DNA from: Takakia lepidozioides
Taxonomy: Eukaryota > Streptophyta > Takakiopsida > Takakiales > Takakiaceae
Assembly (NCBI GenBank): GCA_030704615.1
Contig: CM060734.1
Coordinates: 50,858,042-50,922,041 of the forward strand
Length of the DNA stretch: 64,000 bases
Direction of reading: 5' to 3'
In this document: one piece after another, positions 41,760-52,601 of the stretch
Numbering within the stretch: position 1 is the stretch's first letter
Layout: each line of letters begins with the position of its first letter
Position numbers and translations under genes: made by a program
The notes under the pieces: model-generated
What the model was told of the DNA's origin: nothing
The model's input: the letters and a program-made list of their open reading frames with translations, nothing else
The model's database searches: none

Positions 41760-42560
41760 ATTCTGGAATTATTTTGGGTATGTGAAACCTATTTGCAGCA
41801 GCTATCCCCAGATATTAGGCCCGGCCCCGATGACCCTGCCAACTTCTCCCTCCCTCAGCAGGTAACCTTTAGCAGCATCGTATAGGCTCTACTCAATGAC
41901 CCTGCTCACTACTCTTATCTGTCCTACCCCAACCTACCACACTTAACCAAATCCGTACAACAACAGCACAATGAGGGACTGAGAGTATGGGGAAGGCCTC
42001 GGATTACAACCCCTTCATATGTTGGGATGCATGTCAACCTGAGCATCATTCACAGTACGCCAATTCCCCTCGTTTCTGGCAGGCTTTATTTTTTACTTAA
42101 TTTGTGGGTATGCTTGTTGAACAGCCTCTTCATAGATGCCTGTTTCCTGGGGCCATCTCAAAAATTACATTTATTTATTTCGGTTACCAACCCTCACCAA
42201 GAGTTGGGTAAGTTCCGCCCTTCTTGTGTCAGGTACATGAGCTCTTCCATGTTGAGGTTAATCTGTCTTGTATGCAAAGGAAGATGATTCTTGTGTTTCT
42301 TATGCAATCTGAGTTTCCCCAAGTTCCATATTGTTAAGTATTTACTGAAACATATGCGGGTGCTCTACTTATGAATGATCAGTATCTGTGATCAATATGG
42401 TTTATGGATGATATTCAGAGCAGGTTCCTGGGCACATCGGGTCAATTCATTGAGGTCCATCTGGACAAATAGGCAGAGGCAGAAGAACGCATCGACTTTA
42501 TGGAGAGGACTCTCCTCTGGCGCCATCTGGTACCCACAGCCCACTCTAGGTTCTCTATCT
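41760..42560 (+). pseudogene. DNA polymerase delta small subunit (POLD2) exon relics
   Basis: POLD2 is the regulatory B-subunit of replicative polymerase delta. Three consecutive exons are visible with introns kept. Exon 1 ends PDIRPGPDDPANFSLPQQ at 41861 before donor GTAACC. Exon 2 (42125-42207) follows acceptor TTGAACAG and reads PLHRCLFPG, then in another frame VTNPHQE, before GTAAG. Exon 3 (from 42424, acceptor CAG) reads FLGTSGQFIEVHLDK, stop TAG, AEAEERIDFMERTLLWRHLVPTA. These are in the order and phase of plant POLD2, but the stop, the frame slip in exon 2 and missing residues show it is dead. Retained introns argue for a DNA-level copy rather than retroposition. The rest of the gene is absent. 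Confidence 0.85.
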
Positions 42561-42982
42561 CCGTTTGTCTCATCTATTCTCCTCCTCTTTCTGTCTTCAT
42601 CTCTTTACCAGTCCTGTACTTTCATTTGTCTTACAACCTCGTTGTACTTTTTGAAGCGCACATTTGGGCACACAGAAATCTACAGCTGGGTTGGGCAATC
42701 TATTTACTGTCAGATGCCCGAAACAATCTGGACCCTCAGGGAAGTTACAATGAAATGTTCCCTTGCCGAATAATGGTAGAATAGGAATCCCTCCAATCCC
42801 GGCTAATTGAATCACTGTCTACCCAACAATCTCTCATGCAGCCAAACAAATGTATTTGTGGAAGTGAAAGCAATGTGATTGAAAGCGAGAGTAGAGAGAG
42901 GGAGAGGGAGAGGAGGAGGAAGCTGAAAGCAGTGTTTGTGTCAGTTATTACTTTATTGACTCTTTCAATTTATGATTCCAGG

Positions 42983-43225
42983 AGGAGAATGGCGTGCGAA
43001 CTTGTGAAGGGGCTGTCCACCCATTACCATGAACATGTCACTGCATTGGTTCGCTGGGTACCTCCAAACTCTGACTCAGGAATTCATAGCTAACCAGAGC
43101 TATTGGCGTTGGAGTTGATGCCATCGCTGATAGGGTTCCTTGTTGCAAACTGCAGTGTGGTGCATTATTATTATGTTGCCCTATGTATTGAGAAGTTGCT
43201 AAAAAGATGGGAAACAGCCACGTTT
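42983..43225 (+). pseudogene. Exportin-2 (CAS/CSE1) exon relics
   Basis: Exportin-2 returns importin-alpha to the cytoplasm. After an acceptor ATTCCAG, 42983 onward reads RRMACELVKGLSTHYHEHVT, matching the TRRR.AC.L..GL segment of CAS/CSE1. A second block at 43146-43214 reads CSVVHYYYVALCIEKLLKRW, matching the VVH.YAA.CIEKLL segment that lies further along the same protein. Both are on the same strand and in order, separated by lost sequence. The first block runs into a stop at 43093. It lies right after the POLD2 relic, although the two are unrelated genes. Confidence 0.7.
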
Positions 43226-43289
43226 TTCAGGATTTAGGGTTTAACTCCTCGTCTTTCTTCGGTCTCTATCCTATTTGTATAAACTCAAA

Positions 43290-45656
43290 CCACCATGGTG
43301 GTAATGACAAGAAATTCTGGTTGGCCCTTCAACGTTTGTACAAGCCGAAAACGGTCAGCAAGTACAAGCGCTGAAGACTACTAAAGGTGCAGTGGTGACT
43401 TCATCGTTTGACATTGTCAAAACCTTTGAAACTCACTACAGTATCCTTGGCAGAACTTCTAGGTCTAACAGTGGGGGTCTCTGCTGAATGGAGGGACACA
43501 GTTGGAAAAACTGTTCCTATGATTCAAAACAGCCCTGATGAACTGGAGTATATTTCAATGGCTTAATGCTCCATTAGTTCTTCTGAGATTGTGGATGCAA
43601 TTGAACATTTAAATGGATATAAAGCTGGTGGACCTGATGGTATTGTCAACGAGCTTATCAAGCACGGTGGCGATCCCATGATAGAGGCCCTAGTTCTCCT
43701 CTTTAACCTTATCTGGAAAACTGAAATGATCCCCTTTCGCTGGCGACAGGGGGTCATTGTCAATCTATACAAGAAGGGTGACAGAGAAGAACCGGGGACT
43801 ACCGTGGCATCACGCTCCTCAATGCTGTTGGCAAGACATTCTGCAGAGTTATAAGTACTCGTCTCGAGGTTGATCTGGAGTCTAGAGGTTGTTTCCACGA
43901 AGGCCAAGCTGGCTTTCGGCGAAACAGGGGCTGTGTGGATCATATCTTCACTCTAAGCCAGATTTATCCAGGGAAGGAAATAGAAGGGAAACCCACTTAT
44001 GTCTTTTTCCTGGATGTCAAAAAGGCTTATGACACAGTGTGGAGAGATGGCCTATGGTTCTGCCTCTGGTCTTGTGGATCAAGGGAAGATGTGGAGAGTT
44101 GTCCACAACTTGTATGCTCACACCAAAAGCTGTGTCACTGTTAACGGACAGAAGTCCAACTTCTTTGACATAGACCAAGGTGTAGCTCAAGGATGTACTC
44201 TCTCCCCTCTACTCTTCAATGTTTTCATCAATCAACTCCTCGAGGATGTGAAAGTGAGGGATTTGGGTTAAGGGTGGGTGATACCACCATACCAGCCCTT
44301 ATTTTGCGGATGACTTCGTAGGCATAGGGGAGACTCCAACCAATCTCCAGGAGTTGATTGATTGCGCGAAGAGATACTTTGATCTTTGGGGGCTAGAGGC
44401 TAATGTCAGCAAATGTGCAGTGGTAGCATTCAACGACAGAGGAGAGGGAGGAAGTGATCTTAAGTGGCAGTGGGGTAGCCAAGAGATCCCGGTCTTCCTA
44501 CACTTACCTGGGCGTTGAGTTCTCCTCCAATTGTAATTGGTATGCACATATCCGGAAAGTTGTTCAAACTGGCAAGGGCAAAGCTGGGGCTCACTAAATT
44601 TTTCCACTGCAGAGGGGTCAACTCTGAGGTTAAGAAAACCATGCTTTGTCGTGTTATTAGACCTGCCTTGGAGTACGGATCTGCTATATGGTTTGATAAC
44701 TCCAACCAGGCTAAGTCTCTAGAATCCATTCAAGGGGGGTGCTTAAGGAGTGTATGTCAGCATGCTCCAAAACAGCCAATGTGGCTGTTCGGGGTGAGTT
44801 TGGCATTCCGTCCTTAAGCTCCCGACGAGATGAATTCAAGGTCAGATGGTGGGGTCAACTGCAACATATGCCCAACACCAGATATCCTAAGTTAATCGAC
44901 TCTATATCTTGGAAACAGGACCGCCCTGTCAAACAGTCTAAGTCCTGGCAGAAGAGAGTAGAAGAGATCCTCAAGGACCTGGACCTGGATCCGCAAGTCT
45001 TGATCCTGCTGGATAAATCTGACTTAGAGGCTGTAGTGTCCTCAGCCATGTCTGTTGCAATGAGATTGTCTGATTAAAATGAAGTTAGGCAGAAAACTTC
45101 CCTAAACTTGTTTCCAGTCTGTGACATGGGGGAGGACATCTTGGATGACCTCAAGGGTCTACCCACTCTCGGCACTAGACTGAAATTTAAACTTGGGGCA
45201 GGAAGCCTACCTTTGAACAGCAAACAGAAGCAGAGAGGAAAGGGAGAGTGCAATTGCCCGTTGTGTGGGCAATCTGAAGACAGTATTCATTTTCTGATAC
45301 ACTGTCCGGGTTCTCTCACCAAAGAGACGCTCTCTTCAAATCTATTAAGGGAATTGTGCCTGTACCCCTGTTCACCAACTTTGAAAGTCTCAAGGCTGAG
45401 CCAAAAGCCCAGGCCCTCCTGAGGCCTAGTTTTTGGGCAAATCACACACTGCAGATTGATGCTTGTGTGAAGGGATTTCTAGTGGATATCTGGAAAACCC
45501 GGATTAATTCTTTATATGGAGGTAAGTCTTACTACCAACGTCAGCCCCTGACAGAGGTAGGTTCCGTCTCTTTTGTTCCCGCTCAAACTGGGCGCGGGGT
45601 CAATGGCCACAAGGCTACGGCAAACAACGTCTTATGAGTACAATCTATCCTATTTG
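43290..45656 (+). pseudogene. Non-LTR (LINE) ORF2, copy 1
   Basis: 5'-truncated reverse transcriptase of LINE type. Motifs in order: EIVDAIEHLNGYKAGGPDGI, VIVNLYKKGD, DYRGITLLNAVGKTF, GFRRNRGCVDHIFTL, FFLDVKKAYDTVWRDG, QGVAQGCTLSPLLFNVFINQ and the catalytic FADD (ALIFADDFVGIG near 44300). After the RT a thumb-like part and a C-terminal zinc motif CPLCGQSEDSIHFLIHC (45255-45310). At least five frame changes occur, so it is dead. The clade is not certain; it does not read like the common plant L1 type. Confidence 0.88.
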
Positions 45657-46547
45657 TATGCGCAGTGGTGGCATTCAACGACCGTGGGGAGGGAGGAGGC
45701 GACCTCAAGTGGCAGTGGGGAATCCAAGAGATTCATGTCCTCCCTTCCTACACATACCTTGGCATTGAGTTTTCCTCCAACTGTAATTGGGAAGCGCACA
45801 TACAAAAAGTGATTCAATCTGGCAAGCGCAAAGCGTTGGGTCTCACTTTGCTAAGTCTCTACAATCCATTCAAGTGGGGGTGCTTGAGCAAGGAGTGCAT
45901 GTCAGCATGCTCCAAAACAACTAATGTGGCTGTTCGGGGTGAGTTTGGCATTCCTCCCTTAAGCTCCCGACGTGATGAATTCAAGGTCAGATGGTGGCGT
46001 CAGCTGCAACTTATGACTAATACCAGATATTCTACGTTATCGACTCTATATCTTGGAAGCATGATCGCCCTGTCAAACAGGCTAAGTCCCGGCAGAAGAG
46101 GGTAGAAGAGATTTTCAAGGATCTGAATCCAAGTCCACAAGCCATGACCCTGCTAGATAAATCTGACTTAGAGGCTGAAATTTCCAAAGCCATGTCTGTT
46201 GAGGCCATCATGGATGACCTCAAGGGTTTACCCACTCTTGGCACTAGACTGAAATTCAAACTCAGTGCAGGTAGCCTACCTTTGAACAGCAAACAGATGC
46301 TGAGAGGAAAGGGAGATTGTAAGTGCCCGTTGTGTGGGCAACCTGAAGACTATATCCATTTCCTGATTCATTGACGAGTCATTGACCTAGGTACTCTCAC
46401 CAGAGAGATACCCTCTTCAAAATTTCCATCCAGGGAATTGTTCATGTACCTCTGTTTACCAACTAAAATGTCGAGGCTGAGCCAATTTGAGAAGCCCATG
46501 CCCTTTTGAGTCTAGTTATTAGGCAAATCACACATCAGATTGATTTT
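45657..46547 (+). pseudogene. LINE 3' part, tandem copy 2 (interrupted)
   Basis: Repeats 44415-45430 of copy 1 about 1.25 kb downstream: VVAFNDRGEGGGDLKWQWG, YTYLGIEFSSNCNW, ACSKTTNVAVRGEFGIPPLS and CPLCGQPEDYIHFLIH all recur. It lacks a ~45-residue stretch of copy 1 (around VKKTMLCRVIRPALEYG). The Copia element at 46553-51329 interrupts it and the remainder resumes at 51335. Confidence 0.85.
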
Positions 46548-46552
46548 CTTAG

Positions 46553-46818
46553 TGAAAGATTGCTTTATTACAATCAGCTTAGGAACATACTAGGCTAGAA
46601 TGATCCAAAGAGTGAACACACATGGTATTTAACACCTATCTTAATTTAAGGATGGAGTAATAGCTACCAGCTGCCAGCAGTACTTGGACCTATCTATCTA
46701 CCACACGGTAATTAATATAACTTCATACATATCTATAAGCATAATTATAGCACCTAACTCCCTTAGGACTATTACTAAGATTAGAACCTTGATACCTACA
46801 CCTGTAGGTGATTTAACA
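46553..46818 (-). repeat. 3' LTR of minus-strand Copia
   Basis: 266 bp. Adjacent CCCCCTCTCAGTCCTCAG is the complement of the polypurine tract. It is 45 bp shorter at its outer end than the 5' LTR. Confidence 0.92.
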
Positions 46819-46825
46819 CCCCCTC

Positions 46826-47360
46826 TCAGTCCTCAGGTACCCTGATTCCTTCAAGATGTCGAGAACATGAAGAGCTCTTGCCAACATCTCCTTTTGCTTC
46901 TGCTAGACTACACATGCCAAGCTTACTTCTAAATTTCTCAAACTTGATCCGCCCCAATGGCTTTGTGAAGATATCTGCCGCTTGCTCACATGTAGAAACA
47001 TGAATGAGGTCGATTTCTTTGCTTTCCACTTTTTCACGAATGAAATGATGATGCACTTCAATGTGCTTTGTTCGAGCGTGGAATATAGGATTTTTAGCGA
47101 TCTTAGCGCTGCTCTGATTGTCGCAAAGAATTGCAGTTGGCCTTTCGCCCAAAATTCCAACTTCTTCCCAAAGTTTCCTCAACCACATGGCTTCCTTTGC
47201 AGCTTCCAGCTTCCATAAGTGCCCTATATTCAGCTTTTGTGGACGACAATGCGACTGTGGCTTGTTTCTTAGAGCACCAAGTTACAACACCATCTCCAAT
47301 TCGAAAGATGTAACCACTTGTAGAGTGCCGCTGATTGTGATCACCGGCCCAATCGGCATC
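46826..47360 (-). pseudogene. Copia RNase H, frameshifted
   Basis: The minus strand reads GFSDADWAGDHNQRHSTSGY, then TVALSSTKAEYRALMEA, a frameshift near 47200, then MWLRKLWEEVGILGERP, CDNQSSAKIAKNP and RTKHIEVHHHFIREKVESKE, ending EAKGDVGKSS. Catalytic Asp, Glu and Asp are all present. The 120-residue ORF 47188-46826 is the C-terminal half. Confidence 0.88.
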
Positions 47361-47371
47361 TGAAAACCCGT

Positions 47372-48202
47372 TTAGCTCATTGCCTTGCGGTACAAAATTC
47401 CGAAATCAAGTGTGCCTCGGATGTAACGGAGAATATGCTTAACAGCATCAAGGTAAGGCTGTTGGGGCTCTGCAATGAATCTACTCACAATTCCAAACGA
47501 AAAGACAAGATCAGGCCTTGTATTACAATAGTAAATGAGTTTACTGATCATCCTCCGGTATTGATATTGGCATACAAAGACACTTGCAGGAATATGAGAT
47601 AATTCTGCACCTAAGTACAAGGATGCTAGACCCAAGTCAGTCATCTCGTATTTGTTGAGGAGTTGTTCAGGAAGCCAAACGATCTTCTCCTTGTGACTTC
47701 CTGTGATCAGCAAATCGTCAACATAAAGCACTAAAAGTACAATTTTGCCATCTTCAATCAGATAGTACAAGTTGTAATCCGCATTGCTTTTAAGCATTCC
47801 TTGAGTTCTCAAGTAGGCATCAATATTGGCATACCAAGCTCTTGGAGCTTGCTTTAGCCCATAAAGTGCCTTAAGCAGCAAACATACCAATCTCTCACAA
47901 CCTGAAACAACAAAGCCCTCGGGCTGCTCCATATATACCTCCTCTTGAAGAAGACCATTCAAGAAGGCCGTCTTCACATCTAGATGGATAATAGGCCATC
48001 CTTCGTGAGCAGCCAAAGTGATCATGAATCGAATTGTTGCCCATTTAACAGTAGGAGCAAACATCTCGTCAAAATCGAGTCCTTCAGTCTGTTCAAATCC
48101 ACGCGTCACCAGGCGCGCCGTAAGCTTGTTCGCTGCACCATCTGCCTGCTTCTTCACTTTATATATCCATTTGGCAGTTATAGGACGTTTGCCTGGAGGC
48201 AA
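47372..48202 (-). pseudogene. Copia reverse transcriptase with internal deletion
   Basis: 276 open codons: PITAKWIYKVKKQADGAANK, GLDFDEMFAPTVKWATIR, HLDVKTAFLNGLLQEEVYME and intact YVDD (LLVLYVDDLLITGS). After VFVCQYQYRR it jumps to MISKLIYYCNTRPDLVF, missing roughly 50-60 residues found in the sister element at 56360-56520. The deletion is in frame. Confidence 0.88.
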
Positions 48203-48220
48203 TATTACTAACTGCCAAGT

Positions 48221-49185
48221 TCAATTCTTCTTAATTGAAGCCATCTCCTGCTCCATAGTTACTTGCCATCCTAGAATTGAAGCTGCCTCTACATACGTGA
48301 GTGGCTCAAATGGCGAAGTTTCAACGAGATTAACATAGTCGTTGAAGCGGGCAAGGGGACGTCTCTCCCGAATTGGTCGAGTAGACACTAGTGCTGAGAC
48401 AGGGACCTCCTCTTGAGGTAGTTGTGAGGCAGGATTTTTGGGCTGGTTGTCGGAAGTTACATGTTCAGTTGGCAGATCAACGTGCAAATCGATAGCTGGT
48501 GGAGAGGCAGGTTGTCCAGTAGCATCCTCTGATTGTGTAGTTAGTTCCAAGATCGTGATGATTGTGTCAGTTGACATAGGTTGGATACTGGTGGGCATAT
48601 CAAATTTGAGCTCATCTTGCGTAGAGAGTACTTCAACAAACCTAACATCCCGACTGATGAAAACCTTGCGAGTTGCAGGGTTGAACAATCGATATCCTTT
48701 GGTTACTATATCGTAACCCACCATTACACATTCGACAGACTTGGAATCCAGCTTATCTCTCTTATGTTTCTCAACATGCACATATGCTTTGCTCCCGAAA
48801 ATACGCAGATGAGACAGATTAGGCTTAATACCTGAGAATCGTTGGTAGGGTGTGACTCCAGAATTGGCACGAGTTGGTGACCTGTTCAGAAGGTAGGCAG
48901 CACAATTGACTGCTTCACTCCACAAATACTTAGGAAATGAGTTCTCCAAAAATAAACTTCTTGCATGCTCCATCAAAGTTCGATTCTTCCTCTCAGAGAT
49001 GTCATTTTGCTGTGGCGTGTGTGGATTAGTAAGTTGCCTCTAGATTCCTTCAGCATTGCAGAAGTTGATGAAGTCCTGAGACAGAATTCTCCACCACGGT
49101 CTGTATGCAAGCAATTGATGGTTTTTCCTGTAGCTTTCTCTATCATAACTTTAAAGTTCTTGAAGCAAGAAAAATCTTCACTTTT
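48221..49185 (-). pseudogene. Copia integrase core and linker
   Basis: Directly after the 535-codon ORF, separated by a stop at 49186. Fragments with a catalytic Asp (TDRGGEF) and Glu (DISERKNRTLM) occur in changing frames before the open ORF 48976-48221, which runs MEHARSLFLENSFPKYLWSE through HVEKHKRDKLDSKSVEC to the linker and EQEMASIKKN, stopping just before RT. Confidence 0.88.
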
Positions 49186-50790
49186 CTACTTGAGAAAGTA
49201 CACCCATGTAAATCTACTGTAGTCATCTATTATACCCATAAAGTACTTGGAGCCAGATAAAGAAGGTGCTGGAAGGGGTCCACATAGATCTACATGCACT
49301 AGTTCTAATATCTGTTTTGCTCTTTGTTCACTAGAACGAGGAAATCTTTCCCTCTGCTGCTTTCTTCGTATGCATGCCCCGCAGACTTCTGAAAGGAGAG
49401 GGAGTCGAGGCATTCCTAGAACCTTCCCACTGTTACTTAGAAAATAAAGACTATGGTGGTGTAAGTGACCGAGCCTTCTGTGCCATAACCTAGCTGACTC
49501 CTGGACTTCGACAGTGTTCACCTCGGGGAGAGACTTATCGTCAGATGACAATTTATACAATCCAGAGGATATTCGTTTTCCTTGCAAGATCAATTTGTGA
49601 GGTCTTTTTTTTTCCACAAACAAACACTTTCTATGGTGAAATATACCAAGATGGCCCTTATCAGCTAGTGCACTAACAGAAAGTAGATTATGAGTAATGC
49701 TAGGGACGTAAAGGACATCGGTTATGTGCTTTATTGATCCATTTTGCATTATACTTGCATGACCCTTCCCCTTTACAGAGTGATGAGAGCCTTCAGCAGA
49801 TCGGACACTAGTAGCACTACCACCTCGGGGGTCCATATCATGGAGAATCTTTGGATTGCCCATCACATGCTTACTTGCGCCAGAATCAACGATCCAGGAG
49901 GTTGGTTTTTCCTTGGACGAAACTCCTTTATCTTGAATGTTGAGGGCAGCCAATGCTACCTCAAGCATCTCAGCTGCTTCACCGTCGTCATCCTCTTCTT
50001 CTGACTCCTCTGGTGCCTCCTCAACGACGTGGGCAGTTTGCTGATTTCCTGCCTTCAAGATCTCCTCATATGGCATTGCACAGTTCCTGGCCCAATGGCC
50101 CTCCTTGCCACATCTATTGCAAACAGATGTTGAAGTCTTTTGTTGATAAGGAGGTATGCCATTTCGTTTGTATGCTTGCTTGAACTTTATCCACAGTGCT
50201 TCATCGTGGTTCAACTTTCGACCCCTCAGTTCTCGCCGGCTCTCCTCATGTAGCAATTTCGTGATCAGCTCCGGAGGATTAGGGAGCTCCCTCTGTGCAA
50301 TAATCGCATCACTGTAGGCAGTGTATGATTCTGGCAACGCGTTCAAGATATATTCCACAACAGTGTCTTCCTCGATTTCTTCACCAAAGCTAGTGAGCTG
50401 GGCTACCAGATTGGTAATTTCCTCAAGAAAATCTTCCATAGAGGCTCCCTCCTCCATTCTGATGCCTTGAAGCTTGTTTCTCACTGACATCTTTCTGGCA
50501 GAAAACCTGTCATCGTACTTTTTAGCTAGGGCATCCCAGCCTTCCTTAGGCTCGTTGAGATGAGAGACATAATGGATCACCTTATCTATAAGAGAGAGAT
50601 TGATAATGGTGTAAGCACGTTGTTTCTTCCTCCTAAACTCATCCATGTTTTGCCCTTCAGTCTTAACCCATTCAAGGATATCCTCTCTGAGAAGATGGTT
50701 TTTTACTTTAAACTTCCACACCTCATGTTTCTTCTTTCCAGCAAGCTTATCTTCTTGGGAAATGGAAAAACTGCTACCCCCTTTGGCCAT
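49186..50790 (-). CDS. Copia gag-protease-integrase N-terminus, open 535 codons
   Basis: The start is taken at the ATG giving MAKGGSSFSISQEDKLAGKK, because sister elements begin with the same gag pattern; an ATG 26 codons upstream lies in hydrophobic leader. Residues ~20-190 are gag (UBN2 type: HEVWKFKVKNHLL, EGWDALAKKYDD, FLEEITNLVAQLTSFG). Zinc knuckle CNRCGKEGHWARNC is at 224-237, then an acidic EESEEEDDDGE tract, protease active site DSGAS at 302-306, pre-integrase region LWHRRLGHLHHHS and C-x2-C (CGACIRRKQQRERF), then the first integrase motif ELVHVDLCGPL. It ends at WVYFLK-stop. This is the longest intact retroelement ORF in the window, so this copy is probably fairly young. Confidence 0.9.
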   Translation of the reverse strand: MAKGGSSFSISQEDKLAGKKKHEVWKFKVKNHLLREDILEWVKTEGQNMDEFRRKKQRAYTIINLSLIDKVIHYVSHLNEPKEGWDALAKKYDDRFSARKMSVRNKLQGIRMEEGASMEDFLEEITNLVAQLTSFGEEIEEDTVVEYILNALPESYTAYSDAIIAQRELPNPPELITKLLHEESRRELRGRKLNHDEALWIKFKQAYKRNGIPPYQQKTSTSVCNRCGKEGHWARNCAMPYEEILKAGNQQTAHVVEEAPEESEEEDDDGEAAEMLEVALAALNIQDKGVSSKEKPTSWIVDSGASKHVMGNPKILHDMDPRGGSATSVRSAEGSHHSVKGKGHASIMQNGSIKHITDVLYVPSITHNLLSVSALADKGHLGIFHHRKCLFVEKKRPHKLILQGKRISSGLYKLSSDDKSLPEVNTVEVQESARLWHRRLGHLHHHSLYFLSNSGKVLGMPRLPLLSEVCGACIRRKQQRERFPRSSEQRAKQILELVHVDLCGPLPAPSLSGSKYFMGIIDDYSRFTWVYFLK

Positions 50791-50995
50791 CTTGAGACTA
50801 TACAAAGAGAGATGCAAAATAAAATAAAATAAAATAAATAAACACACACTGTCTGGAGCAATGTTCACAGATTACAATCTTGTTGGAGTCACAAATATTA
50901 CGATCTTGGGGGAGCAATGCTACACACCGACATGGAGGTACTTCCTAGTGACCTCAAAGCCCTGAGAAACATACTATGATTCAGTCGCCTATCCT

Positions 50996-51007
50996 GCTCT
51001 GATACCA
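50996..51007 (-). other. Primer-binding site (initiator tRNA-Met)
   Basis: Minus strand TGGTATCAGAGC directly abuts the LTR end at 51008. It is complementary to the 3' end of plant initiator tRNA-Met. Confidence 0.9.
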
Positions 51008-51329
51008 TGAAAGATTTTTTATTTTTATTTTTTTTGAGAAGTACAATAGTGGTGAAAGATTGCTATATTACAATCAGCTTAGGAACATACTAGGCTAGAA
51101 TGATCCAAAGAGTGAACACACATGGTATTTAACTAGGCTAAGCACCTGACTTAATTTAAGGATGGAGTAATAGTTACCAACTGTCAGCAGTACTTGGACC
51201 TATCTATCTACCACACCACACTGTAATATAACTTCATACATATCTATAAGCATAATTATAGCACCTAACTCCCTAAGGACTGTTACTAAGATTAGAATCT
51301 TGATACCTACACCTATACGTGATTTAACA
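51008..51329 (-). repeat. 5' LTR of minus-strand Copia
   Basis: 322 bp. Its inner end shows TGAAAGATT twice, at 51008 and 51053; the 3' LTR has only one copy and lacks the 45 bp between. Confidence 0.9.
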
Positions 51330-51334
51330 CTTAG

Positions 51335-51530
51335 TGTGAAGGGATTTCAACATGATATCGGAAAACTCGGATCAATTGTAGGTTCCAATGTATGTCACAC
51401 TACCAACGTCTGTCCTGACAAAGGTACTTTCTGTTGCTTTGTGTGCTCAAACTGGGCGCAGGGTCAATGGCCGCAAAGCTACGACAAACAACGTCTTATG
51501 AGTACATTCTATCTTATGTGTCAAAATCAC
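51335..51530 (+). pseudogene. LINE copy 2, remainder
   Basis: Continues the interrupted LINE and matches 45455-45650: TGTGAAGGGATTTC, ACTACCAACGTC, CTCAAACTGGGCGC and CAACGTCTTATGAGTAC occur in the same order. Non-functional. Confidence 0.85.
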
Positions 51531-51541
51531 CATGTTTTTAG

Positions 51542-51668
51542 TTGAAGCTGACTATGAGACGAGCAAGAGAGAGCGATCGAGGTTGCAGAGGTTGTGATCA
51601 AAGAGATTGAAGCAGAAGAACAGGAAGCTCTGAAATTCCTTGAAGATGTCCGCCTCTCCTTCCCCCAG
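51542..51668 (+). pseudogene. Exon relic of SOS1-type Na+/H+ antiporter
   Basis: A splice acceptor (TTTTTAG) and donor (CCCCAG before GTACTA) bound an exon. It reads VEADYETSKRER and, after a one-base slip, EVAEVVIKEIEAEEQEALKF LEDVRLSFPQ. The second part matches the cytoplasmic segment after the membrane domain of plant SOS1/NHX7 (pattern VVI.E.EAE..EA..FLEDVR..FPQ). No neighbouring SOS1 exon is seen, so it is an isolated fragment at the edge of segmental copy B. Confidence 0.6.
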
Positions 51669-51936
51669 GTACTATACAGTCATTGGAAGAATTTACTGTA
51701 GACTGCCTTCGTGCCTGTGCAGTTGGCACTGCCTGATGGAATTTAATACCAAAGGTTTGGAGCCATAGGCCATAGAGACAGTCCCAGCACAGTGCAAACA
51801 CGTGTGTTGGGTGAAGGAGAGGCCGGGATGTAGGTTGTGCGGGTGGTGAAGACAAAGCAAGTTATGTATGCTATTCTGGAGGAGTCTGGAGGAGGCAGGG
51901 CTTTTAGAGGCCCAGGAGACCCTCCATGTGTACGAT
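51669..51936. other. No gene; presumed intron/edge sequence
   Basis: Follows the SOS1-like donor site; nothing recognised before the segmental duplication begins at 51937. Confidence 0.4.
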
Positions 51937-51990
51937 GTTGTTCAGGTTTTGATCTTTCTAGGTGAACATGTCTTTTGCTCTCTCCAGTGT

Positions 51991-52440
51991 TTATCTACCA
52001 GAAGGACGTGGTGGCTGATAAGCTAGAGAGTTAATTGCAGTTTGTCTACTGAAAATCCAGCTGCATCTGGTCCGCCAAATGTGCCACATAATGGAAGCTC
52101 TGAATGTGTCATAAACGGGGAAAGACAGGCTGGGCTTTTGATTTCCTGCAAGTAGTTCAGAAAGACAGATACAAGAGCAAAGTCGCGGCCTAGGTCCCTG
52201 TGATGGTAAAAAGAGTGCGCCAGAGGCCAGATCATGGATGCCCCTATACAAAACAGAAGGCGGTGTTCCAGTAATACAATAATGCAGGAAGCACATGTTT
52301 TGCAGAGGAGAGCTTCGGGAAAGAAGAGCCCCTCGACAGTTGGCAGGGTGCTGTTGGCTATTTGCCAGAGAAAGGACGAAGTTTTGGCAGATCAATTTTT
52401 TTCCAGATTGAGGTCCACATACATTGCTCCTCTGCTCCAA
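51991..52440 (-). pseudogene. Possible LINE C-terminal (zf-RVT-like) relic, copy B
   Basis: 149 open codons on minus. KLICQNFVLSLANSQQHPAN could be a finger-domain start, and FRASIMWHIWRTRCSWIFSR resembles the segment after it in plant LINEs. The cysteine spacing is not clearly conserved. It is the better-preserved paralogue of 22500-22790. Confidence 0.3.
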
Positions 52441-52601
52441 AGTTGCTCCATTTGTTATCCCACTTCTCCTGTAGGTTTAGGCGTGATAGGAGCTCTATAT
52501 AAATCTTTTAAGTTGTCATGGCGAAGAATGATTATGTCTTGATTTGAAAAAGCCATTCCCATTCCCCTGGGTCCAATTGCTATCCTCAATCCACACAAAA
52601 C

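Larger units (their letters stand above)
46553..51329 (-). mobile_element. Ty1/Copia element, minus strand
   Basis: 4.78 kb, LTRs at 51329-51008 (5') and 46818-46553 (3'), ends TGTTAAATCAC...TCTTTCA, target duplication CTTAG at 46548-46552 and 51330-51334 within the LINE. PBS complement GCTCTGATACCA at 50996-51007 touches the 5' LTR. Gag through early integrase is one open frame of 535 codons; the rest has a few stops and a deletion in RT. It belongs to the same broad family as 52602-57536. Confidence 0.95.

Noticed and set aside
41760-42560. Functional POLD2 gene
   Set aside because: In-frame stop in exon 3, frame slip in exon 2, missing residues and no other exons.
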